DNA of 64,000 nucleotides from Peptoniphilaceae bacterium (GTDB taxonomy: Bacteria; Bacillota; Clostridia; Tissierellales; Peptoniphilaceae), in assembly GCA_910589545.1 (NCBI GenBank), contig CAJUSY010000012.1, positions 95,986 to 159,985 of the forward strand, given 5' to 3'. Positions 7,647 to 16,196 of the stretch are shown piece by piece. A model generated the notes under the pieces. It had not been told where the DNA came from, searched no databases, and saw only the letters and a list, made by a program, of their open reading frames with translations. Within the stretch, counting starts at the first letter, position 1, and the number at the start of each line of letters is the position of its first letter. A program made the translations under genes and the position numbers.

Positions 7647-9654
7647 ATGTGCCCTCCCTTTCTTTGTATGCATCTTCACCTGCTTCCAGCGAATCCATCA
7701 AAATTTCATAAGTTTCAACAGTATCATCTTCATTCTCAGCACATGCTAAAGTTTTTGATGCTATATTTCCACTATATATTTTGAAATTGAGATCTCCATT
7801 AGACACCACTCTATTAGTATACAATATATAATCTGGTTTTATTGACAATCCCATTGCATTATTATGAGTAGCTAAAATAACTGGAATTTTTTTCGAAATA
7901 TCTTTTATCAGTGTATTAACTTCTTCATTTAAGAATCTATTATCAAATGAAGATTCTGGCTCATCAATAAGAAGAATATCATAATCGTTAGCTGATTTTA
8001 TTTCATTGAGTAAATTATATTCAGTTCTTTCTCCACCTGATGCTGATAACTTAAGTTCATTAATTATATCAAACTTTACATTAACATAATATTTCCAATA
8101 ATCAACCTTTGGAATATTTACTTCACTTAATTTTTGTAGATATTTGTAACCATCATTATATGAAGACTTAAATATATCAGCTAAGGCAATTTGCCTATTT
8201 GTATGTTTTTTTATTTCGGTAACATTTTTATAACATCCTGTTTTCATTATTAAAGTAAACTTCCCAATTTTATCTAATTCAATTGTTCGTTCTTTCTTCA
8301 CCAATTCACAAATATCATTAAATTTTTCTATTTTACTTTGTGAACTTAAATATTCTTTTAAATCTACATCTATGATTTTGTTAGATACAGTTTTAATTTC
8401 TAAGTTCGGTTTAACATCTTCAATTATTTCATTTGCTTTTTGTCTTATTATATTTTCTCTACATCTGCTTTTAGCTAATTTAGATAGTTCTATCACTAGA
8501 TTTTTAAGATCAATTATATTTAGGTGGCTTTCAATTATGTTTTTATATTCTATATTTATAATTAAATTTTCAATGCTATTAATCAATTTATCTAATGATT
8601 TAATTTCTTTTATGGGGTATAAATTCTGGGTATAGAGCTTTGATTTTGAAAAAATATCTCTTCTTTCTTTTTCATTTGCAAATTTCAATAAAGACTCTAC
8701 GTAGTCATCTACATTCTTCTTTATTTTTTTTATATCAATATTAGATATTTCTTCTATTAGGTTTTTAAAATCTATAAACCTTTTTTCTCCTTGAATACTA
8801 TTTTCGTTGCTTAAACGAACATCGAATTCATTATTATCCAAATTTTGTTTATCCAATAATGAGAACTGTCTAATATACTTTACATTTTCATTGGTACTTT
8901 CAACTTTATTTAAAAAATAAGATTTTCCACTTGATCTAGCTCCTAACAATACATTTAAACCTGTTGAAACTTGAAAGGATTCATTATTTATCGGAAATAA
9001 AGAATTAGACTCATCAATCGTTAACTTAACTTTATTTTTATCTGAAAAAGCTAATTTGATTGATTTAAGTGAGTCATTATCTATATCTAAATAAATTCTC
9101 CCTCTCTTTTTTATATCCAAATTATTGCTAATTCTAATATCACTAAACCAAACAGGTACAAAATCATCATTGTTATTATGTTCCCTTAAAAAATCTTTTA
9201 TGCTAGATACTTCTATTGCATCTATATATTTATTCATTTCCTTGATAATTTGCATAGGTACTTTTGGCTTTTTAGGATTATGAGGAATCAATAAATATTT
9301 TGCTAAATCTCCGAATATCTCCACTAATTCATTTTTATTAATATATTCGCTTGAACTTCTGATTTTTTCTTCAACCTTTTTACATTTCTTTGAAAAATTT
9401 TCTAATTCTTCATTTTCACTTAATAGTAGCAAATGTCCACCTTCAAAATTAATCTCTATTCCTGGAAGAACTTTGACATCTAATCTATCACAAATTTGAT
9501 TGAATTGTTCAATATCAAATAAATTATGATTTGTAATTCCGATTATATCTAATTTCATTGAATCGACATATCTAATTAAAGATTCCATCGAAAATGTAAA
9601 TTGACTATCACTAATTGATTTAACAGTATGAATATGCAAGTCTACAGCTTTCAT
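7627..9654 (-). CDS. PHP-domain protein fused to an SMC/ABC-like ATPase (TrlF-like)
   Basis: 675 residues in two parts. Residues 1-130 are a PHP phosphoesterase domain: DLHIHT at 5-10, GITNHN at 39-44, PGIEI at 64-68, GGHLLLL from 72 and PHNPK near 126, the His/Asp/Glu set that binds metals in this fold. Residues 230-640 form an ABC-type ATPase: Walker A GARSSGKS near 240, a long helical coiled-coil arm, signature SASGGE near 538, Walker B LLIDEPESS near 562 and switch His in ATHNN near 593. This layout matches PHP-ATPase proteins that I recall being annotated as TrlF family and found among accessory genes. A nuclease-like defence role is inferred, not shown. It is coupled to a small acidic gene. 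Confidence 0.8.
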   Translation of the reverse strand: MKAVDLHIHTVKSISDSQFTFSMESLIRYVDSMKLDIIGITNHNLFDIEQFNQICDRLDVKVLPGIEINFEGGHLLLLSENEELENFSKKCKKVEEKIRSSSEYINKNELVEIFGDLAKYLLIPHNPKKPKVPMQIIKEMNKYIDAIEVSSIKDFLREHNNNDDFVPVWFSDIRISNNLDIKKRGRIYLDIDNDSLKSIKLAFSDKNKVKLTIDESNSLFPINNESFQVSTGLNVLLGARSSGKSYFLNKVESTNENVKYIRQFSLLDKQNLDNNEFDVRLSNENSIQGEKRFIDFKNLIEEISNIDIKKIKKNVDDYVESLLKFANEKERRDIFSKSKLYTQNLYPIKEIKSLDKLINSIENLIINIEYKNIIESHLNIIDLKNLVIELSKLAKSRCRENIIRQKANEIIEDVKPNLEIKTVSNKIIDVDLKEYLSSQSKIEKFNDICELVKKERTIELDKIGKFTLIMKTGCYKNVTEIKKHTNRQIALADIFKSSYNDGYKYLQKLSEVNIPKVDYWKYYVNVKFDIINELKLSASGGERTEYNLLNEIKSANDYDILLIDEPESSFDNRFLNEEVNTLIKDISKKIPVILATHNNAMGLSIKPDYILYTNRVVSNGDLNFKIYSGNIASKTLACAENEDDTVETYEILMDSLEAGEDAYKEREGTYELYKN

Positions 9655-9688
9655 AAACTAACTCCCTTTATAATATCTCTCTAATATA

Positions 9689-9865
9689 TTATTTCGTATA
9701 TTTTAATACATCTTTTGTAATTTTAGATTTTTTATCCGAATAAATTACAACATCTTTTATTACCAACTTTTTAATGCTTTGTGTTAAATTTTCCATATAG
9801 TTAAAATCAATTTCTCCATTTGAGTCTACCGGAAGCTTAACATATTTATTCTTAATCACATTCCA
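9689..9865 (-). pseudogene. C-terminal remnant, probably of a restriction-modification protein
   Basis: About 58 open codons ending with a stop at 9689-9691. It includes YVKLPVDSNGEIDFNYMEN and IYSDKKSKITKDVLK. The pattern 'LPV..NGE.DF.YME' is common at the C-terminus of type I or type IIG restriction proteins, as I remember them. It has no start, and its 5' side runs into repeat copy 3. The gap 9655-9931 holds only this fragment and the repeat. Confidence 0.45.
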
Positions 9866-9922
9866 TCCACCTAATTATAGGATATTTTTAAATTTTTAGT
9901 CCCGTCCCAGTCCCAGTACCGG
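9863..9922 (-). repeat. Dispersed repeat family A, copy 3 (partial)
   Basis: Only the G-rich half is kept: minus-strand GGTACTGGGACTGGGACGGG, ACTAAAAATTTAAAAATATCC, TATAATTAGGTGG. It starts 10 nt after the stop of the peptidase E gene and is joined directly to the dead R-M fragment. Confidence 0.7.
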
Positions 9923-9931
9923 ATAAAAACC

Positions 9932-10615
9932 TTAAGATAAAACTTCTTTATTCAAACCTGTATCACTCCAAGAAAGTTTACATGCGTTTTTATTAGGGTT
10001 AGATTTAATAACGTACATCTTATAATTATCCCAAACAACTGCCACTTGATTTTCTATTGCAATCGCATCTGTTAGCTGTCCAACATTAAACTCATCAAAT
10101 CCTACTCTATCAGGCTCGTCATAATGAGGACAGTGTAAATAAGGAATAATACCTAAACCTTTAACCCATATAGGTTTTGGATTTTCAATACCTTCTATAA
10201 ACTCACTATCACTATGGCCTGCAATAAACCAACATATAGATCCCGCACTTAAGCCAGACAGTACCTTTCCACTTTTATAGGCTCTAATTAATGCCTTATC
10301 TACAGAGTATTGTTTCCAAACTTCAATCATATAAGCAGTATTTCCACCACCAACATAAATGATGTCTGCATTTTCTATCTTTTGATTAACCTCTTCCTTG
10401 TTTACTTTTACATTAGATAAATACAAGGTGTCAGTTTTGCATCCTAAGCTCTCATATAAATTATTGATGACCTCTATATAAGTCTCAGCATCTTTACTTG
10501 CTGTAGGAATGAATAGAAAATTTGGATTTTCTTTTTTTGATGACTCGACAATAAATTTATCTATATCGTATGTTTGATTTTGGGATACTTCTCCTCCTCC
10601 AATAGCTATAATCAT
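9932..10615 (-). CDS. pepE: Peptidase E-like S51 family hydrolase
   Basis: 227 residues, cytoplasmic. The glycine-rich start MIIAIGGGE, the YVGGGNTAYM loop near 90 and the nucleophile elbow GLSAGSICWF near 119-128 (Ser in AGS) mark the S51 family. These are Ser-His-Glu enzymes that cut dipeptides with N-terminal Asp, or related cyanophycinase-type substrates. The region HCPHYDEPDR near 162 is a typical second motif. A GGAGG precedes the ATG. It lies downstream of a GNAT gene by about 200 bp and just before repeat copy 3. Confidence 0.85.
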   Translation of the reverse strand: MIIAIGGGEVSQNQTYDIDKFIVESSKKENPNFLFIPTASKDAETYIEVINNLYESLGCKTDTLYLSNVKVNKEEVNQKIENADIIYVGGGNTAYMIEVWKQYSVDKALIRAYKSGKVLSGLSAGSICWFIAGHSDSEFIEGIENPKPIWVKGLGIIPYLHCPHYDEPDRVGFDEFNVGQLTDAIAIENQVAVVWDNYKMYVIKSNPNKNACKLSWSDTGLNKEVLS

Positions 10616-10823
10616 AAATTTCCTCCTGTGTTTAAAATTTGCATCCTTAGTAGAAGTCTTGAACTCCTTATATTTACATAACTATTTACTTCTATCGCTA
10701 CTATGACACGAAACCCACAAAATATCCTATAGTATTATTAATGATTGCAGACAATACCTTTTCGATCTATTCAGACGGATTGTTAATCGCATTAACCGAA
10801 AAATTTATACTTTGGAAATTTAT

Positions 10824-11369
10824 TTAGATACTTTTTACCATCGTTATATTATTGTATCGTGTTCCATCCTTTAAAATAAATGCATCCGGTATTTCTCCCA
10901 CTTTGACGAATCCTAGTTTCTCATAAAGAATCTGACCTCTTTTATTACCTGAAAAATAGTCCAGTTCAATTTGAGTAAGACCCCATTCCTTAGCATAGTC
11001 TTCAAGACAAAGGAGCATCTTCTTTCCTATTCCTAAGTTCCAAAATTCTTTCAGAACTGTAACAGCGACATTCCCTCGATGACGCATTTTCATTTTTTTT
11101 GATTTTGAAATCTGAGCACTTGCAATCAATCTTCCATAAATCTCTGCTATAATCATAAGAATATCTTCAGATTCATTAAAACCTTTTATCATCTTCTCTT
11201 CCTGTTCAACAGTCAGAGTTATTTCTTCTGGATAAGAGTATAAAAAGTTAGATTCTCCCATAACAGTTTTCAAATATTCAATAGTTTCTGCAGCATCTTT
11301 TACTTGAATTTCTCTAATTTGGCAAATCCTACCATCTTTCATTTCAAAACTTACTGGTATGTATTTCAT
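10824..11369 (-). CDS. GNAT-family N-acetyltransferase
   Basis: 181 residues with the whole GNAT fold. The acetyl-CoA pyrophosphate loop is at NLGIGKKMLL (near 112-121), preceded by the beta-4 strand VAVTVLKEFW. The C-terminal NKRGQILYEKLGFVKVGEIP is the usual closing motif. The acceptor is unknown; close relatives acetylate small molecules or protein N-termini. GAGAGGG lies ahead of the ATG. It probably stands alone. The 200 bp between it and peptidase E show nothing recognisable. Confidence 0.85.
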   Translation of the reverse strand: MKYIPVSFEMKDGRICQIREIQVKDAAETIEYLKTVMGESNFLYSYPEEITLTVEQEEKMIKGFNESEDILMIIAEIYGRLIASAQISKSKKMKMRHRGNVAVTVLKEFWNLGIGKKMLLCLEDYAKEWGLTQIELDYFSGNKRGQILYEKLGFVKVGEIPDAFILKDGTRYNNITMVKSI

Positions 11370-11445
11370 ATTTATCCCTCTCTTATTTTTTATTGTAATA
11401 TTTTCTTCTTCCTAAATCATTTTACAAATTTACTGTAAAAATCAT

Positions 11446-11640
11446 TCAATCCTTATTTTTATTTTTTGTTTCTACTAATATAACTAATCTATCATTTTTA
11501 AATCTTATGCCTAAGTATTGATTGTTTGTATCTGTGTCTCCTTTTTGGTAATCTTTTATATTTTTTCCAACTGTTTTAAGTGCTTGAACATAACTAAACT
11601 CTCCTGATTCAGTGTTACCAATCTGATGCATGTTACCTAT
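11446..11640 (-). pseudogene. Short remnant, possibly of a DNA methylase/restriction gene
   Basis: About 64 open codons bounded by tandem TAA upstream. It contains YLGIRFKNDRLVILVETKN, the kind of strand pattern seen in the N-terminal nuclease-like domain of type IIG or restriction enzymes. The beginning (IGNTESGEFSYVQALK) reads as the interior of a protein, and there is no ribosome site. I treat it as a truncated relic with uncertain family. Confidence 0.35.
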
Positions 11641-11669
11641 TTTTTATTATTTTGGATCTATTCATTTAA

Positions 11670-11882
11670 TTACCTGACATAATCCATAATATCTTCAACC
11701 TTACAATCAAGAACATAACAAATCTTTGCTATAGTTTCTAAATCAATTCTTTTAACTTTATTATTACAATAAGAATTAAGTTGCGTCCTTTGAAGATTTG
11801 CTTCTTTTTCTAATTTGTTTTTGCTTATATTTTTTTCTTCTAAAACCTGGTCTATTTTTAAAATCGGAATATCATTTATATT
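11670..11882 (-). CDS. Small HTH_26-type Cro/CI regulator, start unresolved
   Basis: About 66-70 residues ending at TAA 11670-11672. The sequence contains VLEEKNISKNKLEKEANL, QRTQLNSYCNN and a LETIAKICYVLDCKVEDIM end, which is the whole small XRE/HTH_26 fold found in mobile elements. No in-frame ATG, GTG or TTG with a ribosome site precedes the domain; the frame opens after a double TAA at GTT TTA AGA TAT. Either it uses an unusual start or its 5' end has decayed. It lies next to a MobC-like relic, which suits a mobile-element origin. Confidence 0.55.
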   Translation of the reverse strand, partial: NINDIPILKIDQVLEEKNISKNKLEKEANLQRTQLNSYCNNKVKRIDLETIAKICYVLDCKVEDIMDYVR

Positions 11883-11924
11883 TATTTTATTATATCTTAA
11901 AACTTATTACAGGTCTAAGATATG

Positions 11925-12080
11925 TTTTAGATGAATTCTATTTAGTTTTTCTTAATAAAAGGGAATGTATATCTCATATTTCTTTTGACTACTTTTATAA
12001 TTTTTCTGTATTTCTAACTTTCTGTAAAAATATATCTAACTAATATTTGCTAAACATAATTATTGTCATAATCTAATGAG
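11925..12080 (-). pseudogene. Decayed MobC-like C-terminus
   Basis: On the minus strand a frame broken by several stops reads SKEI-stop-DIHSLLLRKTK, close to the C-terminal 'SKEIWDIHSLLLRK' expected of plasmid mobilisation MobC proteins. The stretch GGAATGTATATCTCATAT here (plus strand) is nearly identical to the corresponding part of the better preserved relic at 17730-17909. Heavy decay makes the limits approximate. The remaining gap to 12203 is AT-rich with nothing else recognised. Confidence 0.35.
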
Positions 12081-12203
12081 TCCTTACGATTATTTGTATT
12101 ATAATTCCTTACTTGTACTAAAAACAATTCTATTTTTAAGATTAGATAAACTCAAAGATTTATGATTTTTAATGATCACAGATTTAAAATTAAAATATAA
12201 AAC

Positions 12204-12270
12204 AAAAAAAGACTAGCTCTGAACACTACCCTGACTTGAAATTCAGGCGGTATTTTTTGAACGAGTCTTT
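12204..12270 (-). terminator. Branched terminator after the HEPN-like gene
   Basis: An outer stem AAAGACT/AGTCTTT encloses an inner hairpin CCTGA/TCAGG flanked by TACC/GGTA-type pairs. On the minus strand the structure is followed by TTTTTTTGTTTT, 15 bp beyond the stop of the upstream gene. Confidence 0.65.
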
Positions 12271-12284
12271 TAATCAAATTTTCT

Positions 12285-12875
12285 TTAATATTGTTTTAGA
12301 TATTCTGATAAAAGAACCTCACTATTTTTACCATCGTCTATTAAAATATCTTGTATTATTTCCAATATTAAGCCCTGTCCACTGATAACATTCTCTGAAT
12401 CATAAGGGCCATGGATATCTCCGCTTATAGGGATTTCTACTTCATTTATCCACCACTTATCAATTTTTCTATATATTTCAATTAATTCTACTAAATATTT
12501 AACCTCATCTTCACTAAAGCCTTCACTCAAGCAAAATATTAATTCATGAACAATCTTATTCCTGAATTTTCTTAATTTTTTAAAAGTAGCATACTCCTCT
12601 TCTGAAAGAGCGCCAACAATAATAAACCACTTAAAAGATGCATTCTCTATATGAGCATCAAGTTTCCTGACATTTTCTTTATACTCTTCTGACTCATGAA
12701 CGATAATATTCTCATCTTTAAATTCTGTATGATTGCAAAAAAAATATTTTGGCAAATCTATTAATGAATCTTTTAAGCACTCATAGTACAAAACATATAA
12801 AGATGCAAAATGAATATTAGGCTTTAACCTTTTTTCATCCAACACATTTAAAATCTTTTCATAATCTCTTTCCAT
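12285..12875 (-). CDS. Hypothetical protein with a HEPN-like RNKIVH motif
   Basis: 196 residues, predicted all-helical and acidic, not recognised as a named family. Near residue 106 there is KFRNKIVHELI, which fits the R-N-x3-H motif of HEPN ribonucleases. The surrounding helices (ECLKDSL before it, VKYLVELIEIYRKI after it) are the expected partners. HEPN proteins act in toxin-antitoxin and phage-defence systems. It stands alone between repeat copy 4 and the decayed mobilisation region, with no visible antitoxin. AGGAGA lies before the ATG. The HEPN call is by motif only. Confidence 0.5.
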   Translation of the reverse strand: MERDYEKILNVLDEKRLKPNIHFASLYVLYYECLKDSLIDLPKYFFCNHTEFKDENIIVHESEEYKENVRKLDAHIENASFKWFIIVGALSEEEYATFKKLRKFRNKIVHELIFCLSEGFSEDEVKYLVELIEIYRKIDKWWINEVEIPISGDIHGPYDSENVISGQGLILEIIQDILIDDGKNSEVLLSEYLKQY

Positions 12876-13080
12876 AAAAATCTCCTATCAAGACCACAAC
12901 TATAATAAATAATATAGAATAGAGTTTATTTAACTCTATCATTTACTTTACTCGAAATATTATTCTTCAATTTCAAAAGTAACCAATATTTATTGTATCA
13001 CAGTATAACGCTATCATAATTGACACTCATTCACTTACAATGACAAGTAAAATCATGGTTTAAAGAATGTAGTTTCCTAA

Positions 13081-13209
13081 TCCCATTCTTCTTTTCAAAA
13101 GATACGATATTCCTGAAACCGTTCAAAATACTAAGTTCTTTTTTCTAATTTCGTTAAGCCTTCTAAATATAATACATTTTCAAATTTTTAGTCCAATCCC
13201 AGTACCGGA
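13081..13209 (-). repeat. Dispersed repeat family A, copy 4
   Basis: A diverged copy: minus-strand GGTACTGGGATTGGACTAAAAATTTGAAAA, then a variable half ending TTTTGAAAAGAAGAATGGG. Unlike copies 1-3 its G-rich side faces the plus-strand transporter genes, about 110 bp away. It marks the right border of the repeat-punctuated accessory block. The gap 12876-13318 holds this copy and otherwise AT-rich sequence. Confidence 0.65.
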
Positions 13210-13318
13210 CAATAAAGGTTAAAACAATCTATTAAATTTTAAACAATCTTATATTCCTTATGGAATCCTTAAATTTGTATTTTATACTAAGTTTATAAAA
13301 TGAAGAGGAGGTTCATTT

Positions 13319-14020
13319 ATGGACAAATTGATATTAGAAACAAAAAATCTTACTAAAACTTTTGGTAAACAAAAAGCAGTAGATAGTATTTCTTTAAAAA
13401 TAAAAGAAAATTCTATATATGGATTGCTAGGACCTAATGGTGCTGGTAAATCAACTACATTGAAGATGATTACTGGAATGATTCATAAAACATCTGGTCA
13501 AATCTTTTTTGAAGGTCATGAGTGGAGTCGTGACGATTTATCAGATATTGGTGCATTGATAGAAATGCCTGCCTTGTATGAGAACTTATCAGCTAGGGAA
13601 AATTTAAAGGTAAGAACACTCCTACTAGGGTTGCCAGATTTTAGAATTGATGAAGTTTTGGAAATAGTAAGTTTAAAAGATACTGGCAAAAAGAAAAGTG
13701 GTCAGTTTTCTTTAGGCATGAAACAAAGACTAGGTATCGCCATTGCCTTATTAAATAATCCTAAGCTTTTGATTTTAGATGAACCAACAAACGGACTTGA
13801 TCCTCTAGGAATTCAGGAATTGCGTGATTTAATAAGATCTTTCCCAGAAAAAGGAATAACCGTTATTTTGTCTAGTCATATTTTAGCAGAAGTTGAACAA
13901 ACTGCTGATCATATTGGGATTATTAATAATGGAAAATTGCAATATCAAAACATTATTAATCATGATGATAATCTAGAAGAACTTTTTATGAATGTTATAA
14001 AAAGTGGAATGAGAGTGTAA
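13319..14020 (+). CDS. Lantibiotic-protection ABC transporter, ATPase (LanF/CprA-like)
   Basis: 233 residues. Walker A GPNGAGKST at about 39-47, signature FSLGMKQR near 134, Walker B LLILDEPTNGLDP near 155 and switch His in SSHILAE near 187 form a complete BcrA-type ATPase. With the two permeases it should expel cationic or lantibiotic peptides from the membrane, as NisFEG and CprABC do. It is the first gene of a five-gene plus-strand operon, with GAGGAGG 6-8 nt before the ATG. The 60 bp upstream carry ATTCC-TTAT-GGAAT and TATACT, a possible regulator site and -10. It is flanked by MobC relics, suggesting it was acquired. Confidence 0.88.
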   Translation: MDKLILETKNLTKTFGKQKAVDSISLKIKENSIYGLLGPNGAGKSTTLKMITGMIHKTSGQIFFEGHEWSRDDLSDIGALIEMPALYENLSARENLKVRTLLLGLPDFRIDEVLEIVSLKDTGKKKSGQFSLGMKQRLGIAIALLNNPKLLILDEPTNGLDPLGIQELRDLIRSFPEKGITVILSSHILAEVEQTADHIGIINNGKLQYQNIINHDDNLEELFMNVIKSGMRV

Positions 14021-14023
14021 AAA

Positions 14024-14764
14024 ATGATATCTTATATTCTTGCAGAAAATTTAAAACATAAGGGCACTTTCTTGAAGAAGTTATTAGTTATTATGCCAAT
14101 ATCTTTAATCTTGTTGTCACTCTTTCTTATGCCAAGTTATTTCACTACTAATTCCTATAACTGGTGGTACGTCATAATAATGCCTGCAACTTTTGCCTTA
14201 ATCCCAGCAATGATGGATAGAAAAGAAAGTAGAAAATTAAACTACAGAGCAGTTTTCCCTCTAAATATTAATCTCAAAAAGTTATGGGTTTCAAAAATAA
14301 TTACAGCATTTATTTATATGAGTATTGCTGCTATAATTCATATGCTAGGAGTGTATATTTTTCAATTTTTAATTGGAGGGCAATTAACACCAAACTATGG
14401 ATTTTCAACATTACTATTTGCAAGTTTCTTACTAATAATAACCAATATTTGGCAAATCCCATTATGCTTTTTCTTAGCAAAAAAATTTGGATTTATTGCA
14501 AGCATTATAATGAATGCAGTATTAGGTTTAGGAACAGGAATATTGTTGTCTGACGGTGCTTTTTGGATTTATTGCCCATATTCTTGGGGAATTAGGTCAA
14601 TGATTCCTGTTATGCATATTTTACCAAGTGGTGTCTTGACAGAAGCATCAAATCCAATAATATCAAGCACATCATTATACATTCCTTGCATATTATCTGT
14701 ATGTCTATTTACATTACTTACAGTAATAAGTGCAAATTGGTTTTCAAAACAAGAGGTAAAATAA
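14024..14764 (+). CDS. Lantibiotic-protection ABC transporter permease (LanE/CprB-like)
   Basis: 246 residues with six hydrophobic segments (about 17-35, 45-62, 94-115, 131-152, 160-182 and 222-240). Family hallmarks are the start MISYILAENLKHKGTFLKK, the W in YNWWYVIIMPATFALIPA and the GIRSMIPVMHILPSG segment. It starts 3 bp after the ATPase gene and its stop overlaps the next start (TAATG), so translation is coupled. It pairs with the following permease to form the membrane channel. Confidence 0.85.
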   Translation: MISYILAENLKHKGTFLKKLLVIMPISLILLSLFLMPSYFTTNSYNWWYVIIMPATFALIPAMMDRKESRKLNYRAVFPLNINLKKLWVSKIITAFIYMSIAAIIHMLGVYIFQFLIGGQLTPNYGFSTLLFASFLLIITNIWQIPLCFFLAKKFGFIASIIMNAVLGLGTGILLSDGAFWIYCPYSWGIRSMIPVMHILPSGVLTEASNPIISSTSLYIPCILSVCLFTLLTVISANWFSKQEVK

Positions 14765-15504
14765 TGATAAATATAATAAAATCAGAAATATACAAAATTA
14801 AAGGCACCTGGCTTCCTTGGATTCACATAGTCTTACCTATAGCCTATTCTTTATTATTTTATCTGACATCAAAAACTACTGGATTAAAAAATTTTGAAGA
14901 AAACGATATAATACAAACTTATTTTGTACTTTTAGGAGCGGTAATGCCAATAATATTAAGTTTTATAACTTCAAAAGTAGTTGATATGGAAATGAGTGCT
15001 GGGAAATTTCAAGTGCTTTTATCTACTACAAAATCTAGAAGCAAAGCCTATATAGGAAAACTCCTTGTATTAGAATTGGGATTTGTTATTTCTCTCGCTT
15101 TAGCTATTATAATTTTTGCAATACTAACTGGATATCAAAATATCTTAGATTGGCTTATTGAATTTTTCCCAATTGTTATTAGCAGCCTTTCTCTATACAT
15201 GATTCATCTTTGGGTATCAATCGTATTAAGTAGTGGTGCATCTATTGGATTAGGTTTTCTAGAAACAATGATTGCTTTACTTTCAATGACTGTCATCGGT
15301 GATAATATTTGGTATTTTATACCTTGTACTTGGGGCTCCAGGCTTCCTGCATTGTATATAACGATTGGCAATGCTTTAGATCTTTCATATTTTTATAAAG
15401 AGTTAAGGCTGTGGGGTTTGATAGCTTCCTTTATTATCTTAATCCTATTTATTTCTTCAATAATTTGGTTTAATAAGTGGGATGGGAAATCTGTTAGTGA
15501 ATAA
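14764..15504 (+). CDS. Lantibiotic-protection ABC transporter permease (LanG/CprC-like)
   Basis: 246 residues. I chose the ATG at 14764 because it overlaps the previous stop as TAATG and has AGAGGT upstream; a longer open frame from 14686 is only the overlap. Six hydrophobic segments occur, with the family-like start MINIIKSEIYKIKGTWLPWIH, an MEMSAGKFQVLLST loop, and WGSRLPALY near the end. It completes the FEG transporter. The next gene, the response regulator, starts 32 bp downstream after AGGAGG. Confidence 0.85.
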   Translation: MINIIKSEIYKIKGTWLPWIHIVLPIAYSLLFYLTSKTTGLKNFEENDIIQTYFVLLGAVMPIILSFITSKVVDMEMSAGKFQVLLSTTKSRSKAYIGKLLVLELGFVISLALAIIIFAILTGYQNILDWLIEFFPIVISSLSLYMIHLWVSIVLSSGASIGLGFLETMIALLSMTVIGDNIWYFIPCTWGSRLPALYITIGNALDLSYFYKELRLWGLIASFIILILFISSIIWFNKWDGKSVSE

Positions 15505-15536
15505 AAGTTTTTAATTTAAAATTAGGAGGTGATAAA

Positions 15537-16196
15537 ATGTCTTTAATTCTTGCAGTTGATGATGAGTTAGATATGCTTGAACTAATAAAAAATATTTTGA
15601 AAAAGAACAATCATGAGGTCGATGTATATCAAAATCCTTCAGAGATTGATAATAGTAAACTTAGTAAATATGATTTGATTCTACTTGATATTATGATGCC
15701 AGGTATTGACGGAATTAGTTTCTGTAAGGATATTCGAGCTAAAGTAGACTGCCCTATTCTTTTTTTAACGGCAAAAACTATGGAAGAAGATATAGTTGAA
15801 GGCTTATTAATTGGAGGAGATGATTACATCACAAAACCATTCGGTGCAGCAGAACTCCTAGCTCGTATAGAAGCACATTTAAGACGAGAAAAAAGAGAAC
15901 GACACACTAGTCTAAATCTAGGCAGGATTCGTTTTGATTTATCTTCCAATGAAGTCTTTGTAGGAGATGAAAAAGTTCATTTGACAAAATCTGAGTATCA
16001 AATTTCAGAACTACTAGCAAAAAGAAAAGGACAAGTATTTTCAAGAGACCAAATATATGAGCTTATCTTTGGATTTGATGGTATAGGAGATGCATCTGCA
16101 ATATCGGAACATATAAAAAATATTAGGGCAAAATTTCAAAAATATGATGAAAATCCAATTGAAACAGTATGGGGGATCGGATATAAATGGAATTAA
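15537..16196 (+). CDS. OmpR-family response regulator (LanR/CprR-like)
   Basis: 219 residues. The receiver domain has the acidic pair Asp8-Asp9, phospho-acceptor Asp51 in LLDIMMPG and Lys in TKPFGAAELL near 101. The C-terminal winged helix (about 127-219) has LTKSEYQISELLA and a GDASAISEHIKNIRAKF recognition helix. It probably activates the upstream transporter genes when the kinase senses peptide, as NisR and CprR do. It overlaps the kinase gene by 10 bp. Confidence 0.88.
   Translation: MSLILAVDDELDMLELIKNILKKNNHEVDVYQNPSEIDNSKLSKYDLILLDIMMPGIDGISFCKDIRAKVDCPILFLTAKTMEEDIVEGLLIGGDDYITKPFGAAELLARIEAHLRREKRERHTSLNLGRIRFDLSSNEVFVGDEKVHLTKSEYQISELLAKRKGQVFSRDQIYELIFGFDGIGDASAISEHIKNIRAKFQKYDENPIETVWGIGYKWN

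Noticed and set aside
7647..7679. Longer N-terminus for the small acidic protein
   Set aside because: No ribosome site before 7679, while GGGAGG lies just ahead of 7646.
5224..13209. Repeat A as a CRISPR array or integron attC set
   Set aside because: Copies are kilobases apart, so not CRISPR. They lack the imperfect palindrome of attC, and no integron integrase is seen.
14686..14763. Upstream extension of the LanG-like permease
   Set aside because: These codons lie inside the LanE-like gene in another frame; the ATG at 14764 overlaps the stop as TAATG and has a ribosome site.
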